64,000 bases of DNA, from NCBI GenBank assembly GCA_910585665.1, contig CAJUFI010000013.1, positions 1-64,000 of the forward strand, written 5' to 3'. Origin of the DNA: an uncultured Acetatifactor sp. GTDB lineage: Bacteria > Bacillota > Clostridia > Lachnospirales > Lachnospiraceae. A model generated the notes under the pieces. It made no database searches. It was not told the origin of the DNA and saw nothing but the letters and a program-made list of their open reading frames with translations. Shown piece after piece: positions 28,437-35,862 of the stretch (its first letter is position 1; the number at the start of each line of letters is the position of its first letter). Made by a program: the position numbers and the translations under genes.

Positions 28437-30221
28437 ATGACACCTTTGAAATGGTTCTACGGCTTCTTGAAGAAGTACCAGAAACTGATGATCGGCGGCC
28501 TGTTCCTGACCACGGTCATCGCGGCCCTGTCCATCATCAACCCTTACATATCAGGCATCATGGTGGACGATGTCATCGTGGCGGGCAACTATGGCCTGCT
28601 GCCGAAGCTAATCGCCTGCCTGATAGGCATCACGCTGCTGAACTGCGTCCTGCGCTTCCTGTACCAGCTCATGTTCGAGTCCGCCTCCCAGGGCGTCCTC
28701 TACGACATGCGCAGCACAGTGTACCGGAAGTTCCTGGAAGAGGACATGGAATTCTACAACAAGAAGCGCACCGGCGACCTGATGAGCCGTCAGACAGGTG
28801 ACATGGACGCGATCCGGTATTTCACGTCCTATGTCATCTACGCGATCTACCAGAACATACTGCTGTTCGTCTTCGCGTTGATCATGATTTTCCTTGTGAA
28901 CTGGAAGCTGGCCCTGTGCATGATCGTGGTGCTGCCCTTCACTGCCATCGCCACCTTCAAGCAGTCCAGGGAAGTCAAGCCCGCCTTCCAGCGCAACCGC
29001 GACTGCTTCTCCTCGCTGAACACTTTCGTCCAGGAGAACATCAGCGGCAACCGGGTGGTAAAAGCCTTCTCCAAGGAAGAATATGAAAAAGGAAAGTTCC
29101 AGGTGGAGAACGACCGGTTCCGGGACGCCCAGATCAAAGGTTCCCGGGTCTGGATGAAATATGTCCCCATCTTCGAGATCTTGGCCTACTCTCTGTCCGT
29201 CATCCTACAGCTCTACGGCGGATACCTGGTCATCCAGGGGGAAGTCACGCTGGGGGACCTGGTGAAGGTCAACGGCTATCTGTGGATGCTGAACTCGCCT
29301 CTGCGAATGGCGGCCTGGTGGGTCAACGACATCCAGAACTTCAATACCTCCGTGGAGAAGATTTATTCCACCTACATGGAGGAGCCGAAAGTGCGGACGC
29401 CCCGCTTCGCCTGGAACCATGCCGACACCTTCGGCTATCCCCACGAGAAGCTGCGCGGCGAGGTGGAGTTCAAGGACGTGACCTACAAAGCCTCCGACAA
29501 CAACGAAGAGCTTGTGAAGAATATCAACTTTAGGGTGGCGCCCGGCCAGACCGTGGGCATCATCGGCTCCACCGGCTCCGGCAAGTCCACCCTGATGAAC
29601 CTGCTCTGCCGGTTCTACGACACCAGCTCCGGCCAGGTGCTGGTAAGTGGAACAGATGTTCGGGAAATGAACCTGTACAATCTGCGGGACAACATCGGCA
29701 TGGCCATGCAGGACGTGTTCCTGTTCTCGGATACCATAGAGGGCAATATCGCCTACGGCAGGCCGGACTGTAGCTTCGAGCAGGTCAAGCGCGCCGCCAT
29801 CATGGCCGATGCCAACCACTTCATCTCCGCCATGCCGGACGGTTACGACACCATCGTCGGCGAGCGGGGCATGGGCCTCTCCGGCGGCCAGAAGCAGCGC
29901 ATCTCCCTGGCCAGGGCTCTGCTGAAGGATCCTGCCATCCTGATACTGGACGACACCACCTCGGCCGTGGACATGGAGACGGAGAGCTATATCCAGAAGC
30001 AGCTGAAGAGCATCAAGGACGGCTGCACGGTATTCATCATCGCCTACCGCATCTCTTCCATCAAGGACGCGGACCTGATACTGGTCATGGACAACGGCCA
30101 GATCATCGAACAGGGCAGCCACAGCGAGCTGATGGCAAAGAACGGATACTATGCGAAGACATTCCACAGCCAGTACGGGGAGATTCCCTATGACCTGCTG
30201 AACCAGAAAAAGAGAGCATAA
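28437..30221 (+). CDS. ABC exporter half-transporter with degenerate nucleotide site
   Basis: 594 residues from ATG 28437 (MTPLKWFYGFLKKYQ), with GGGGAGG eight bases upstream. A six-helix exporter membrane domain is followed by an ATPase domain: Walker A GSTGSGKST, signature LSGGQKQ. After the Walker B Asp it has Asp rather than Glu (LILDDTTSAVD), and the switch His is Tyr (IIAYRISS). This is the pattern of the non-hydrolysing site of heterodimeric exporters. It is translated 15 bases ahead of its partner, which has canonical residues. Likely substrates are drugs, lipids or peptides; none can be named. Confidence 0.92.
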   Translation: MTPLKWFYGFLKKYQKLMIGGLFLTTVIAALSIINPYISGIMVDDVIVAGNYGLLPKLIACLIGITLLNCVLRFLYQLMFESASQGVLYDMRSTVYRKFLEEDMEFYNKKRTGDLMSRQTGDMDAIRYFTSYVIYAIYQNILLFVFALIMIFLVNWKLALCMIVVLPFTAIATFKQSREVKPAFQRNRDCFSSLNTFVQENISGNRVVKAFSKEEYEKGKFQVENDRFRDAQIKGSRVWMKYVPIFEILAYSLSVILQLYGGYLVIQGEVTLGDLVKVNGYLWMLNSPLRMAAWWVNDIQNFNTSVEKIYSTYMEEPKVRTPRFAWNHADTFGYPHEKLRGEVEFKDVTYKASDNNEELVKNINFRVAPGQTVGIIGSTGSGKSTLMNLLCRFYDTSSGQVLVSGTDVREMNLYNLRDNIGMAMQDVFLFSDTIEGNIAYGRPDCSFEQVKRAAIMADANHFISAMPDGYDTIVGERGMGLSGGQKQRISLARALLKDPAILILDDTTSAVDMETESYIQKQLKSIKDGCTVFIIAYRISSIKDADLILVMDNGQIIEQGSHSELMAKNGYYAKTFHSQYGEIPYDLLNQKKRA

Positions 30222-30236
30222 CGGAGGTGACAAATC

Positions 30237-32087
30237 ATGGCACGCAATCGATATGATATGGACGAAGTGCTGGAAGACAGCTTTGACATCCGGCAGCTGA
30301 AACGGTTGGGGCACTATGTTGCCCCTTATAAGAAGAAAATGGCGGGAGTCATCGTCCTGATGCTCAGCGCCTCCGCACTGACCATGATGATCCCCATTTT
30401 CTTCCAGAGAATCATGGACATCTATATCCCTGCGAAGGACATGAAGAGGATTCTCATGGCCAGCATGCTTACCTTAGGCGTGGCCGCCTATTCCGGTGTC
30501 TCCATGCGCTTTAAGATCAAAATCATGAGCACGGTGGGCCAGAACATCATCCATGCCATCCGCACGGATATCTTCAACCACCTGCAGGAGCTGCCCTTCT
30601 CCTACTATGACGACAGGCCCCACGGCAAGATACAGGTGCGCGTGGTGAACTACGTGAACAGCCTGAGCGACCTTTTGAGCAACGGTATCGTGAATACCAT
30701 CACGGATCTGTGCAATCTTTTCTTCATTATTATATTCATGCTCTTCTGCGACGCCAGGCTGACGGTGGTCTGTCTCTGCGGCCTGCCCGTGCTGGCACTG
30801 GTGATCGTGTTCATCAAGAAGCAGCAGCGCAAGGCCTGGCAGATCCAGTCCAACAAGCAGAGCAACCTGAACGCCTATATCGCAGAGAGCATCAACGGCA
30901 TCCGGGTCACCCAGTCCTTTGTCCGGGAGAATGAGAACAACCAAATCTTCAATGATCTAAGCGGCAAGTACCGGAGCTCCTGGATGCACGCGATCAAGTT
31001 CAACTTTACCTTAGGACCCAGCGTGGACATGATTTCCATCGTCACCACGGCCTTCATCTACGTGCTGGGCATCCGCTGGATACTGGCCCCCGAAGCCACC
31101 ATGACCGTAGGCATCCTGATTGCGTTCACCGCCTACATCGGACGTTTCTGGGGTCCCATCAACACGCTGGCCAACTTCTACAACTCGCTGCTGACCGCCA
31201 TCTCCTACCTGGAGCGCATCTTCGAGACCATCGATGAGCCCGTCCTGGTGAAGGACGCGGAGGACGCCACGGTCATGCCGGCCATCCAGGGCCAGGTGGA
31301 ATTCCGGGACGTATGCTTCAGCTACGAAGAAGGGCACCGCATCCTGGACAACATCAACTTTACCGCCAAGGCGGGTGAGACTTACGCTTTCGTAGGGCCT
31401 ACCGGCGCAGGGAAGTCCACCATCGTGAACCTGATCTCCCGGTTCTACAATGTGGACTCGGGCCAGGTGCTCATAGACGGCACGGACATCTCCACTGTGA
31501 CCATCCGGTCCCTGCGGGAACAGATGGGCGTCATGATGCAGGACAGTTTCATCTTCTCCGGCACCATCATGGACAATATCCGCTACGGCAACCTGTCCGC
31601 CACGGACGAGGAAGTCATGAACGCCGCCAAGACCGTGTGCGCCCATGACTTCATCTCCCAGATGGAGAACGGCTACTACACGGAGGTGAACGAGCGGGGC
31701 AGCAGGCTCTCGGCAGGACAGCGGCAGCTGATTTCCTTTGCCAGGGCACTGCTTGCCGACCCGAAGATCCTGATACTGGACGAGGCCACCTCCAGCATCG
31801 ACACTGAAACGGAGATTCTGCTGCAGAAGGGCCTGAACGAGCTGCTGAAAGGGCGCACTTCTTTCATCATCGCCCACAGGCTTTCCACCATCCAGAACGC
31901 GGACTGCATCATGTACATCGACAAGGGCGGCATCCTGGAGCGGGGCACTCATGAGGAGCTGGTGGCGCAGAAAGGCGCTTACTATGACCTGTACATGTCA
32001 CAGTATGACTTCCTGACCCAGGAGGCTGCAGTGGGACAGAGCCAGATGCCCCTGAAGTTCGAGACCGCCCAGTACACTGGTGCATGA
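30237..32087 (+). CDS. ABC exporter half-transporter, catalytic partner
   Basis: 616 residues. Exporter membrane domain (about residues 25-325) and ATPase domain with Walker A GPTGAGKST, Walker B plus catalytic Glu (LILDEATSSID) and switch His (IIAHRLST). Its signature is LSAGQRQ rather than LSGGQ, which fits a heterodimer in which this signature faces the degenerate site of the partner. ATG at 30237 with GGAGG nine bases upstream. Ends at a strong terminator. Confidence 0.93.
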   Translation: MARNRYDMDEVLEDSFDIRQLKRLGHYVAPYKKKMAGVIVLMLSASALTMMIPIFFQRIMDIYIPAKDMKRILMASMLTLGVAAYSGVSMRFKIKIMSTVGQNIIHAIRTDIFNHLQELPFSYYDDRPHGKIQVRVVNYVNSLSDLLSNGIVNTITDLCNLFFIIIFMLFCDARLTVVCLCGLPVLALVIVFIKKQQRKAWQIQSNKQSNLNAYIAESINGIRVTQSFVRENENNQIFNDLSGKYRSSWMHAIKFNFTLGPSVDMISIVTTAFIYVLGIRWILAPEATMTVGILIAFTAYIGRFWGPINTLANFYNSLLTAISYLERIFETIDEPVLVKDAEDATVMPAIQGQVEFRDVCFSYEEGHRILDNINFTAKAGETYAFVGPTGAGKSTIVNLISRFYNVDSGQVLIDGTDISTVTIRSLREQMGVMMQDSFIFSGTIMDNIRYGNLSATDEEVMNAAKTVCAHDFISQMENGYYTEVNERGSRLSAGQRQLISFARALLADPKILILDEATSSIDTETEILLQKGLNELLKGRTSFIIAHRLSTIQNADCIMYIDKGGILERGTHEELVAQKGAYYDLYMSQYDFLTQEAAVGQSQMPLKFETAQYTGA

Positions 32088-32152
32088 ATTCCCAAGCTAT
32101 CATTGCTCGATGTCCGCGCCTGGCCCCATATAGCATTAATCACATAAAAGCT

Positions 32153-32197
32153 GCAGCCGGAACCGGGATTCCATCCCCATTCCGGCTGCTTTCTTTA
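32153..32197 (+). terminator. Intrinsic terminator between convergent genes
   Basis: GCAGCCGGAA...TTCCGGCTGC, ten perfect pairs, followed by TTTCTTT. On the other strand CTTTTA follows, so it may also end the LuxR-type gene. Confidence 0.85.
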
Positions 32198-32234
32198 CGG
32201 GAAATACCACTATGCATTTGTCTTCATTCTAACC

Positions 32235-33035
32235 CTACAGCTTCCTGACCTGCACCGCCAGAGCCTCCCTGTCCGCGCACCCCGCCTTCTCCAGGATATG
32301 GGTCATATGCTTCTTCACAGTCCCCTCCGCGATGTACAGCTCCTTTCCGATCTCCCGGTTGCTCATGCCGCCTGCCGCCAGCCTGGCCACCTCCGACTCC
32401 CTGTCCGTAAGCCCCATGGCCCTGAGCCCAAAGTACACTCTCTGGCCGTCCGCCTCCGCCCGTTCCGCCTCGCTGTCCTGGGGCTCCTCCATGTAGGAGA
32501 TCAGCATCCGCTCCAGCCTGAACTTCACAGGCATCAGCAGAAGAATGAGAACCGCCGTAAACAGGATGTCGCCGCTCATCATTACCGTAAGGAGAGAGAC
32601 TACCGTGACAAACATATCCGCATTTCCCAGCATGTTTGCGGAAAACCCGTCGGCGAGCATATCCATAATATTCATCAGGAATGTGATGATACAGGCTACC
32701 ACAGCCGCCTTCTCCACACACCGGACCGCCTCCACAGACCTCCGCAGCTCCATCCTGGAGCATCCCTTCCCTTTCCTGGCAAAGGCTCTTGCAAATCCCC
32801 GGAAGAAATCCTTCACCATTCCGGCCTGGTACAGAATCAGTACAATGATACAAAGCTGGAGCATAGGAACCCATACGTCGCAATAGCGGATAATTTTCCA
32901 CACTCTGCGGGGCCCTCCATATATCGCCAGACCTAAGTACAGAATCCAGGCAATCCCCAGCGCCGACCATAACCATCTGCATCCCAGTACCTTCCCTAAT
33001 TTCTTCAGAAATTTTTTCTCCCTAAAATTTTTCAT
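32235..33035 (-). CDS. Membrane-anchored LuxR-type regulator
   Basis: 266 residues from ATG 33035, after GGTGGGAG. Four to five transmembrane segments occupy about residues 20-170 (WLWSALGIAWILYLGLAIYG, LCIIVLILYQ, AAVVACIITFLMNIM, ILFTAVLILLLMP). The C-terminal part is a LuxR/GerE helix-turn-helix (LTDRESEVARLAAGGMSNRE and YIAEGTVKKHMTHIL, residues about 205-266). There is no receiver or kinase, so it appears to be a one-component membrane regulator. The gene has its own promoter and a leader with a repeat shared with 48431-48472. Ligand and targets are unknown. Confidence 0.85.
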   Translation of the reverse strand: MKNFREKKFLKKLGKVLGCRWLWSALGIAWILYLGLAIYGGPRRVWKIIRYCDVWVPMLQLCIIVLILYQAGMVKDFFRGFARAFARKGKGCSRMELRRSVEAVRCVEKAAVVACIITFLMNIMDMLADGFSANMLGNADMFVTVVSLLTVMMSGDILFTAVLILLLMPVKFRLERMLISYMEEPQDSEAERAEADGQRVYFGLRAMGLTDRESEVARLAAGGMSNREIGKELYIAEGTVKKHMTHILEKAGCADREALAVQVRKL

Positions 33036-33050
33036 CTCGCTCCCACCTTT

Positions 33051-33092
33051 CCTCTTATTCCAGTTCCGCGTCTGCCCCGCCAGCACCCGGAC
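33051..33092 (-). repeat. 42-bp leader repeat, copy 1 (ahead of the LuxR-type gene)
   Basis: 37 of 42 bases match 48431-48472, and the 31-base inner part matches at 29. It ends 15 bases before the start codon. Here its GGGGCAGACGC pairs with GCGTCTGCC just upstream to form a hairpin. Confidence 0.75.
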
Positions 33093-33186
33093 ATTGGCAG
33101 ACGCAGTTTTCATTTTACCAGGCATGGCAGCCCGGCCTCCGACCGTCCCGAAACAGATCGGAGCACAACCATCTGCAGATGCCCTC

Positions 33187-33215
33187 ATTTTACCGGAAGC
33201 CCCCTGCGTTTGCAA
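33187..33215 (-). promoter_or_regulatory. Promoter of the LuxR-type gene
   Basis: Minus strand TTGCAA, 17-base spacer, TAAAAT, giving a leader of about 145 bases. Confidence 0.7.
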
Positions 33216-33421
33216 GATGATTTCCCATACCCCCCATGAAAAAAGGGGGGTGGTATCCTTCTACCACTCCCGTCATTCCGCTATTTATACTGCTTAATAG
33301 TTATAATTTCCGAGTAACCCGACTGCATAACACCAGCCACATGCGTTTAACCAGTGCAGTATATCAGCCTTTCCCGCTCCGGACACTACCCTCATGAATT
33401 TACCGGCGCTCCTCCGGTCCC
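33216..33421. other. Gene-free stretch after mgtE
   Basis: It contains a C6/G6 inverted repeat (33230-33235 with 33245-33250, A-rich loop) that could act as a weak mgtE terminator but lacks a T run on the minus strand. No gene was found. Confidence 0.4.
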
Positions 33422-34771
33422 TTAAATCCCCAGCAGCATAGTGGCGAACCGGAAGTACACCAACAGCGACAGCGCGTCCACGATTGTCGTAATGAACGGG
33501 CTGGCCATCACCGCCGGGTCGAATCCGAGCCGCTTGGCCCCGATGGGCAGCAGGCACCCCACCACCATGGCCATCAGCACCGCCGCCACTAAGGTCAGGC
33601 ACACCGTAAAGGCCACCAGCATCCCCACCCGGTCGAACAGCATCAGCTTGGCGAAATTCGCTATCGCCAGCGTCCCGCCGCAAAGAACGGCCACCCTGAT
33701 CTCTTTCCACACCACTCTGGGCACATCGCGATAGGTGATTTCCCCCAGGGAAAGCCCGCGGATAATGGTCACGCTGGCCTGGCCGCCCGCATTCCCCCCT
33801 GTGTCCATCAGCATGGGAATGAACACCGTCAGCACCGCGCATACGCTCAATGCGTCCTCAAAGGAAGCGATGATCGCCCCTGTAAAGGTGGCCGACACCA
33901 TCAGCAGCAGCAGCCAGGGAATCCTTTTTTTGAAAGTCTCCCCCACCGTCGTCCGCATGTAGGGCTTGTCGCTGGGCACGATAGCCGCCATCTTCTCCAT
34001 GTCCTCCGTGGTCTCCTCCTCCATGATGTCAACGATGTCGTCCACCGTGATGATGCCCACCAGACGGTTCTCGTTGTCCACCACGGGCATGGCGATGAAG
34101 TCGTATTTCTTGAATTTCTCCGCCACCTGCTCCTGATCCATCAGGGTGTTGACGGAAATCACGTTCTCATGCATGATATCGGCGATGATTTCATCCCCCT
34201 GGCTCAGCAGCAGATAGCGCAGGGCCACTGTCCCCACCAGCTCCCGCCTGGCGTCTAGCACATAGCAGATATTGATAGTCTCGCTGTCCAGCCCAACGGC
34301 CCGGATGCGCTCAATGGCCTGATCCACCGTCAGGCTCTCCTTCAGGGACACATACTCCACCGTCATGATGCTGCCCGCAGAGTCCTCCGGATACCGCAGC
34401 AGCTGATTCAGGGCCTGCCTGGTCTCAGGGTTCGCGTTGGCCAGAAGCCGCTCCACCACGTTGGCAGGCATTTCCTCCAGCAGATCAGCCGCGTCGTCCG
34501 CCATCAGATTGTCGATGACATTGCCCGCCTCTCTGTCGGACAGGGAGTTGATGATTGCCTCCTGGCTGTCCACCTCCAGATAGGAAAACACATCCGCCGC
34601 CAAATCCTTTGGCAGGATGCGGTACACCTTCAGCCGCTCCTCCTCCTCCAGCTCCTCCATGAGGAAAGCGATGTCCGCTTCGTTCAGCTCGGCAAGAAAT
34701 TGACGGATATTTGTATACTTCTTGGCGGCAAGAAGCTCTCTAAGTTCTTCTAACTCGATTCTTCTCTCCAT
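33422..34771 (-). CDS. mgtE: MgtE magnesium transporter
   Basis: 449 residues, full length. N-terminal superhelical domain (1-130), two CBS domains (about 135-255), plug helix, then five transmembrane segments with the ion-pathway region DTGGNAGGQAS and the conserved FDPAVMASPFITT. MgtE is a Mg-gated Mg channel in the cytoplasmic membrane. It has its own promoter (34933-34961) and a leader of about 155 bases that carries an overlapping short reading frame. No M-box riboswitch was recognised. Confidence 0.97.
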   Translation of the reverse strand: MERRIELEELRELLAAKKYTNIRQFLAELNEADIAFLMEELEEEERLKVYRILPKDLAADVFSYLEVDSQEAIINSLSDREAGNVIDNLMADDAADLLEEMPANVVERLLANANPETRQALNQLLRYPEDSAGSIMTVEYVSLKESLTVDQAIERIRAVGLDSETINICYVLDARRELVGTVALRYLLLSQGDEIIADIMHENVISVNTLMDQEQVAEKFKKYDFIAMPVVDNENRLVGIITVDDIVDIMEEETTEDMEKMAAIVPSDKPYMRTTVGETFKKRIPWLLLLMVSATFTGAIIASFEDALSVCAVLTVFIPMLMDTGGNAGGQASVTIIRGLSLGEITYRDVPRVVWKEIRVAVLCGGTLAIANFAKLMLFDRVGMLVAFTVCLTLVAAVLMAMVVGCLLPIGAKRLGFDPAVMASPFITTIVDALSLLVYFRFATMLLGI

Positions 34772-34856
34772 AGCATTTCTCCTTATGTGGTTTTAATATT
34801 GGCTGGCTACTTCGACCAGGAAGAGGGTTGTCGCTGTTCATTTTCTGACTCTTCAT
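34740..34856 (-). CDS. Candidate leader peptide overlapping mgtE (38 residues)
   Basis: ATG at 34856 after GGTGGTGG, about 70 bases from the predicted start of transcription. The peptide has four Pro residues in its middle (NPLPGRSSQPILKPHK) and ends RVRRT 32 bases inside mgtE in another frame. Pro/Arg-rich leader peptides control mgtA/mgtB Mg transporters in enterobacteria; a similar role here is inference. The frame could be chance. Confidence 0.4.
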   Translation of the reverse strand: MKSQKMNSDNPLPGRSSQPILKPHKEKCYGEKNRVRRT

Positions 34857-34932
34857 ATTATAACCACCACCTTTCGAAATGCTGTATTTTTCAGAACCTT
34901 CCGCGGCTCCCGGGACCTGCGCCGCTCTTTTC

Positions 34933-34961
34933 ATTTTAACCTCAGCCTGTTTCTTTGTCAA
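34933..34961 (-). promoter_or_regulatory. Sigma-A promoter of mgtE
   Basis: Minus strand TTGACA, 17-base spacer, TAAAAT, overlapping the end of the YigZ gene. Confidence 0.8.
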
Positions 34962-35595
34962 TGTAATAAATTTCTTTGAGCCCCTCCGGCTTCGCCCGGC
35001 CGCTGGTGGCATCCGCCATTTCTTTCCGCAAAGCCTCCAGCGCCTCGGCCGGGACGTTCAGGCGCAGGGCCGCCTTTTCCCCATAGTCCGCGGAAAGCGG
35101 CTCTATCCCGGCATTCCCCAGCAGATACAGAAGCTTTCCCACATCTCCGTAGTCCGCCTCCACCGTCATCTCGTACCCATGGCGCATCCTGCCCGTGACG
35201 CAGTTTCGCAGCCCTTCCTTCACCGCCTGGGTATAAGCCCTGACCAGGCCCCCGGTGCCTAACAGCACGCCGCCGAAATACCTGGTGACCACCACCGCCA
35301 CATTGCGGATGCCCTCTCCCGTCAGCACCTCCAGCATGGGCCGTCCCGCCGTGCCGGAGGGCTCGCCATCGTCGCTGCAGCGGGTCAGTTCTCCCCTGGC
35401 CCCGATTACGAAAGCGTAGCAATTATGCCTGGCGTCCCAGTACTTCTTCTTCATCTCCTCCAGGAAGCCCAGCGCCTCCTCCTCGCTCTCACATTTGCGC
35501 AGCGTGGCGATGAAGCGGGACTTCTTCTCCACATACTCCCCCTGGCCGCCCTCAAGGAGCACACGATAGGAATCCTCTCTCACCTTATCCCCCAT
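34942..35595 (-). CDS. YigZ/IMPACT family protein
   Basis: 217 residues. The N-terminal UPF0029 domain shows the family motifs KKSRFIA, DARHNCYAFVIG, DDGEPSGTAGRPML and YFGGVLLGTGGLVRAY; the C-terminal part (about 140-205) is a DUF1949-like ferredoxin fold. Members are linked to translation control in eukaryotes; the bacterial role is unclear. A GCCCGC-CAAA-GCGGGC hairpin lies just before the start and may limit initiation. Confidence 0.93.
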   Translation of the reverse strand: MGDKVREDSYRVLLEGGQGEYVEKKSRFIATLRKCESEEEALGFLEEMKKKYWDARHNCYAFVIGARGELTRCSDDGEPSGTAGRPMLEVLTGEGIRNVAVVVTRYFGGVLLGTGGLVRAYTQAVKEGLRNCVTGRMRHGYEMTVEADYGDVGKLLYLLGNAGIEPLSADYGEKAALRLNVPAEALEALRKEMADATSGRAKPEGLKEIYYIDKETG

Positions 35596-35704
35596 CCGCC
35601 CGCTTTGGCGGGCATTTTTCTCCCTCTAAGCATAGCATAATTTGTCCAAAATGTGAAACAATTATTAAGAAGAAAATAAAATCCTTTATTTACATAGCAC
35701 TTTT

Positions 35705-35713
35705 TGGTATAAT
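35705..35713 (+). promoter_or_regulatory. Extended -10 promoter of the PBP gene
   Basis: TGGTATAAT, about 150 bases ahead of the ATG, with only a weak -35 (TTTATT). Confidence 0.55.
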
Positions 35714-35862
35714 AAGGCTAATTACAGTGTCCGCGAAGCGTTTCCTGTAATCAGTTGTATATGCAAATACGCATGTGGCCCAAATCTTTGGAACAAATGC
35801 CCATGTCCTGACCCCCGGTGCATTTGTCCCATATATTGCGTTTTGGCAGAAAGGCGAATCTA

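Noticed and set aside
33226..33256. C6/G6 inverted repeat as the mgtE terminator
   Set aside because: The stem is good but on the transcribed strand it is followed by TATGGG, not a T run.
33294..33842. 182-codon frame overlapping the end of mgtE
   Set aside because: Out-of-frame shadow of mgtE on the same strand with Gly/Arg-rich composition.
34772..34926. M-box riboswitch ahead of mgtE
   Set aside because: The leader is long enough but the conserved M-box core was not recognised.
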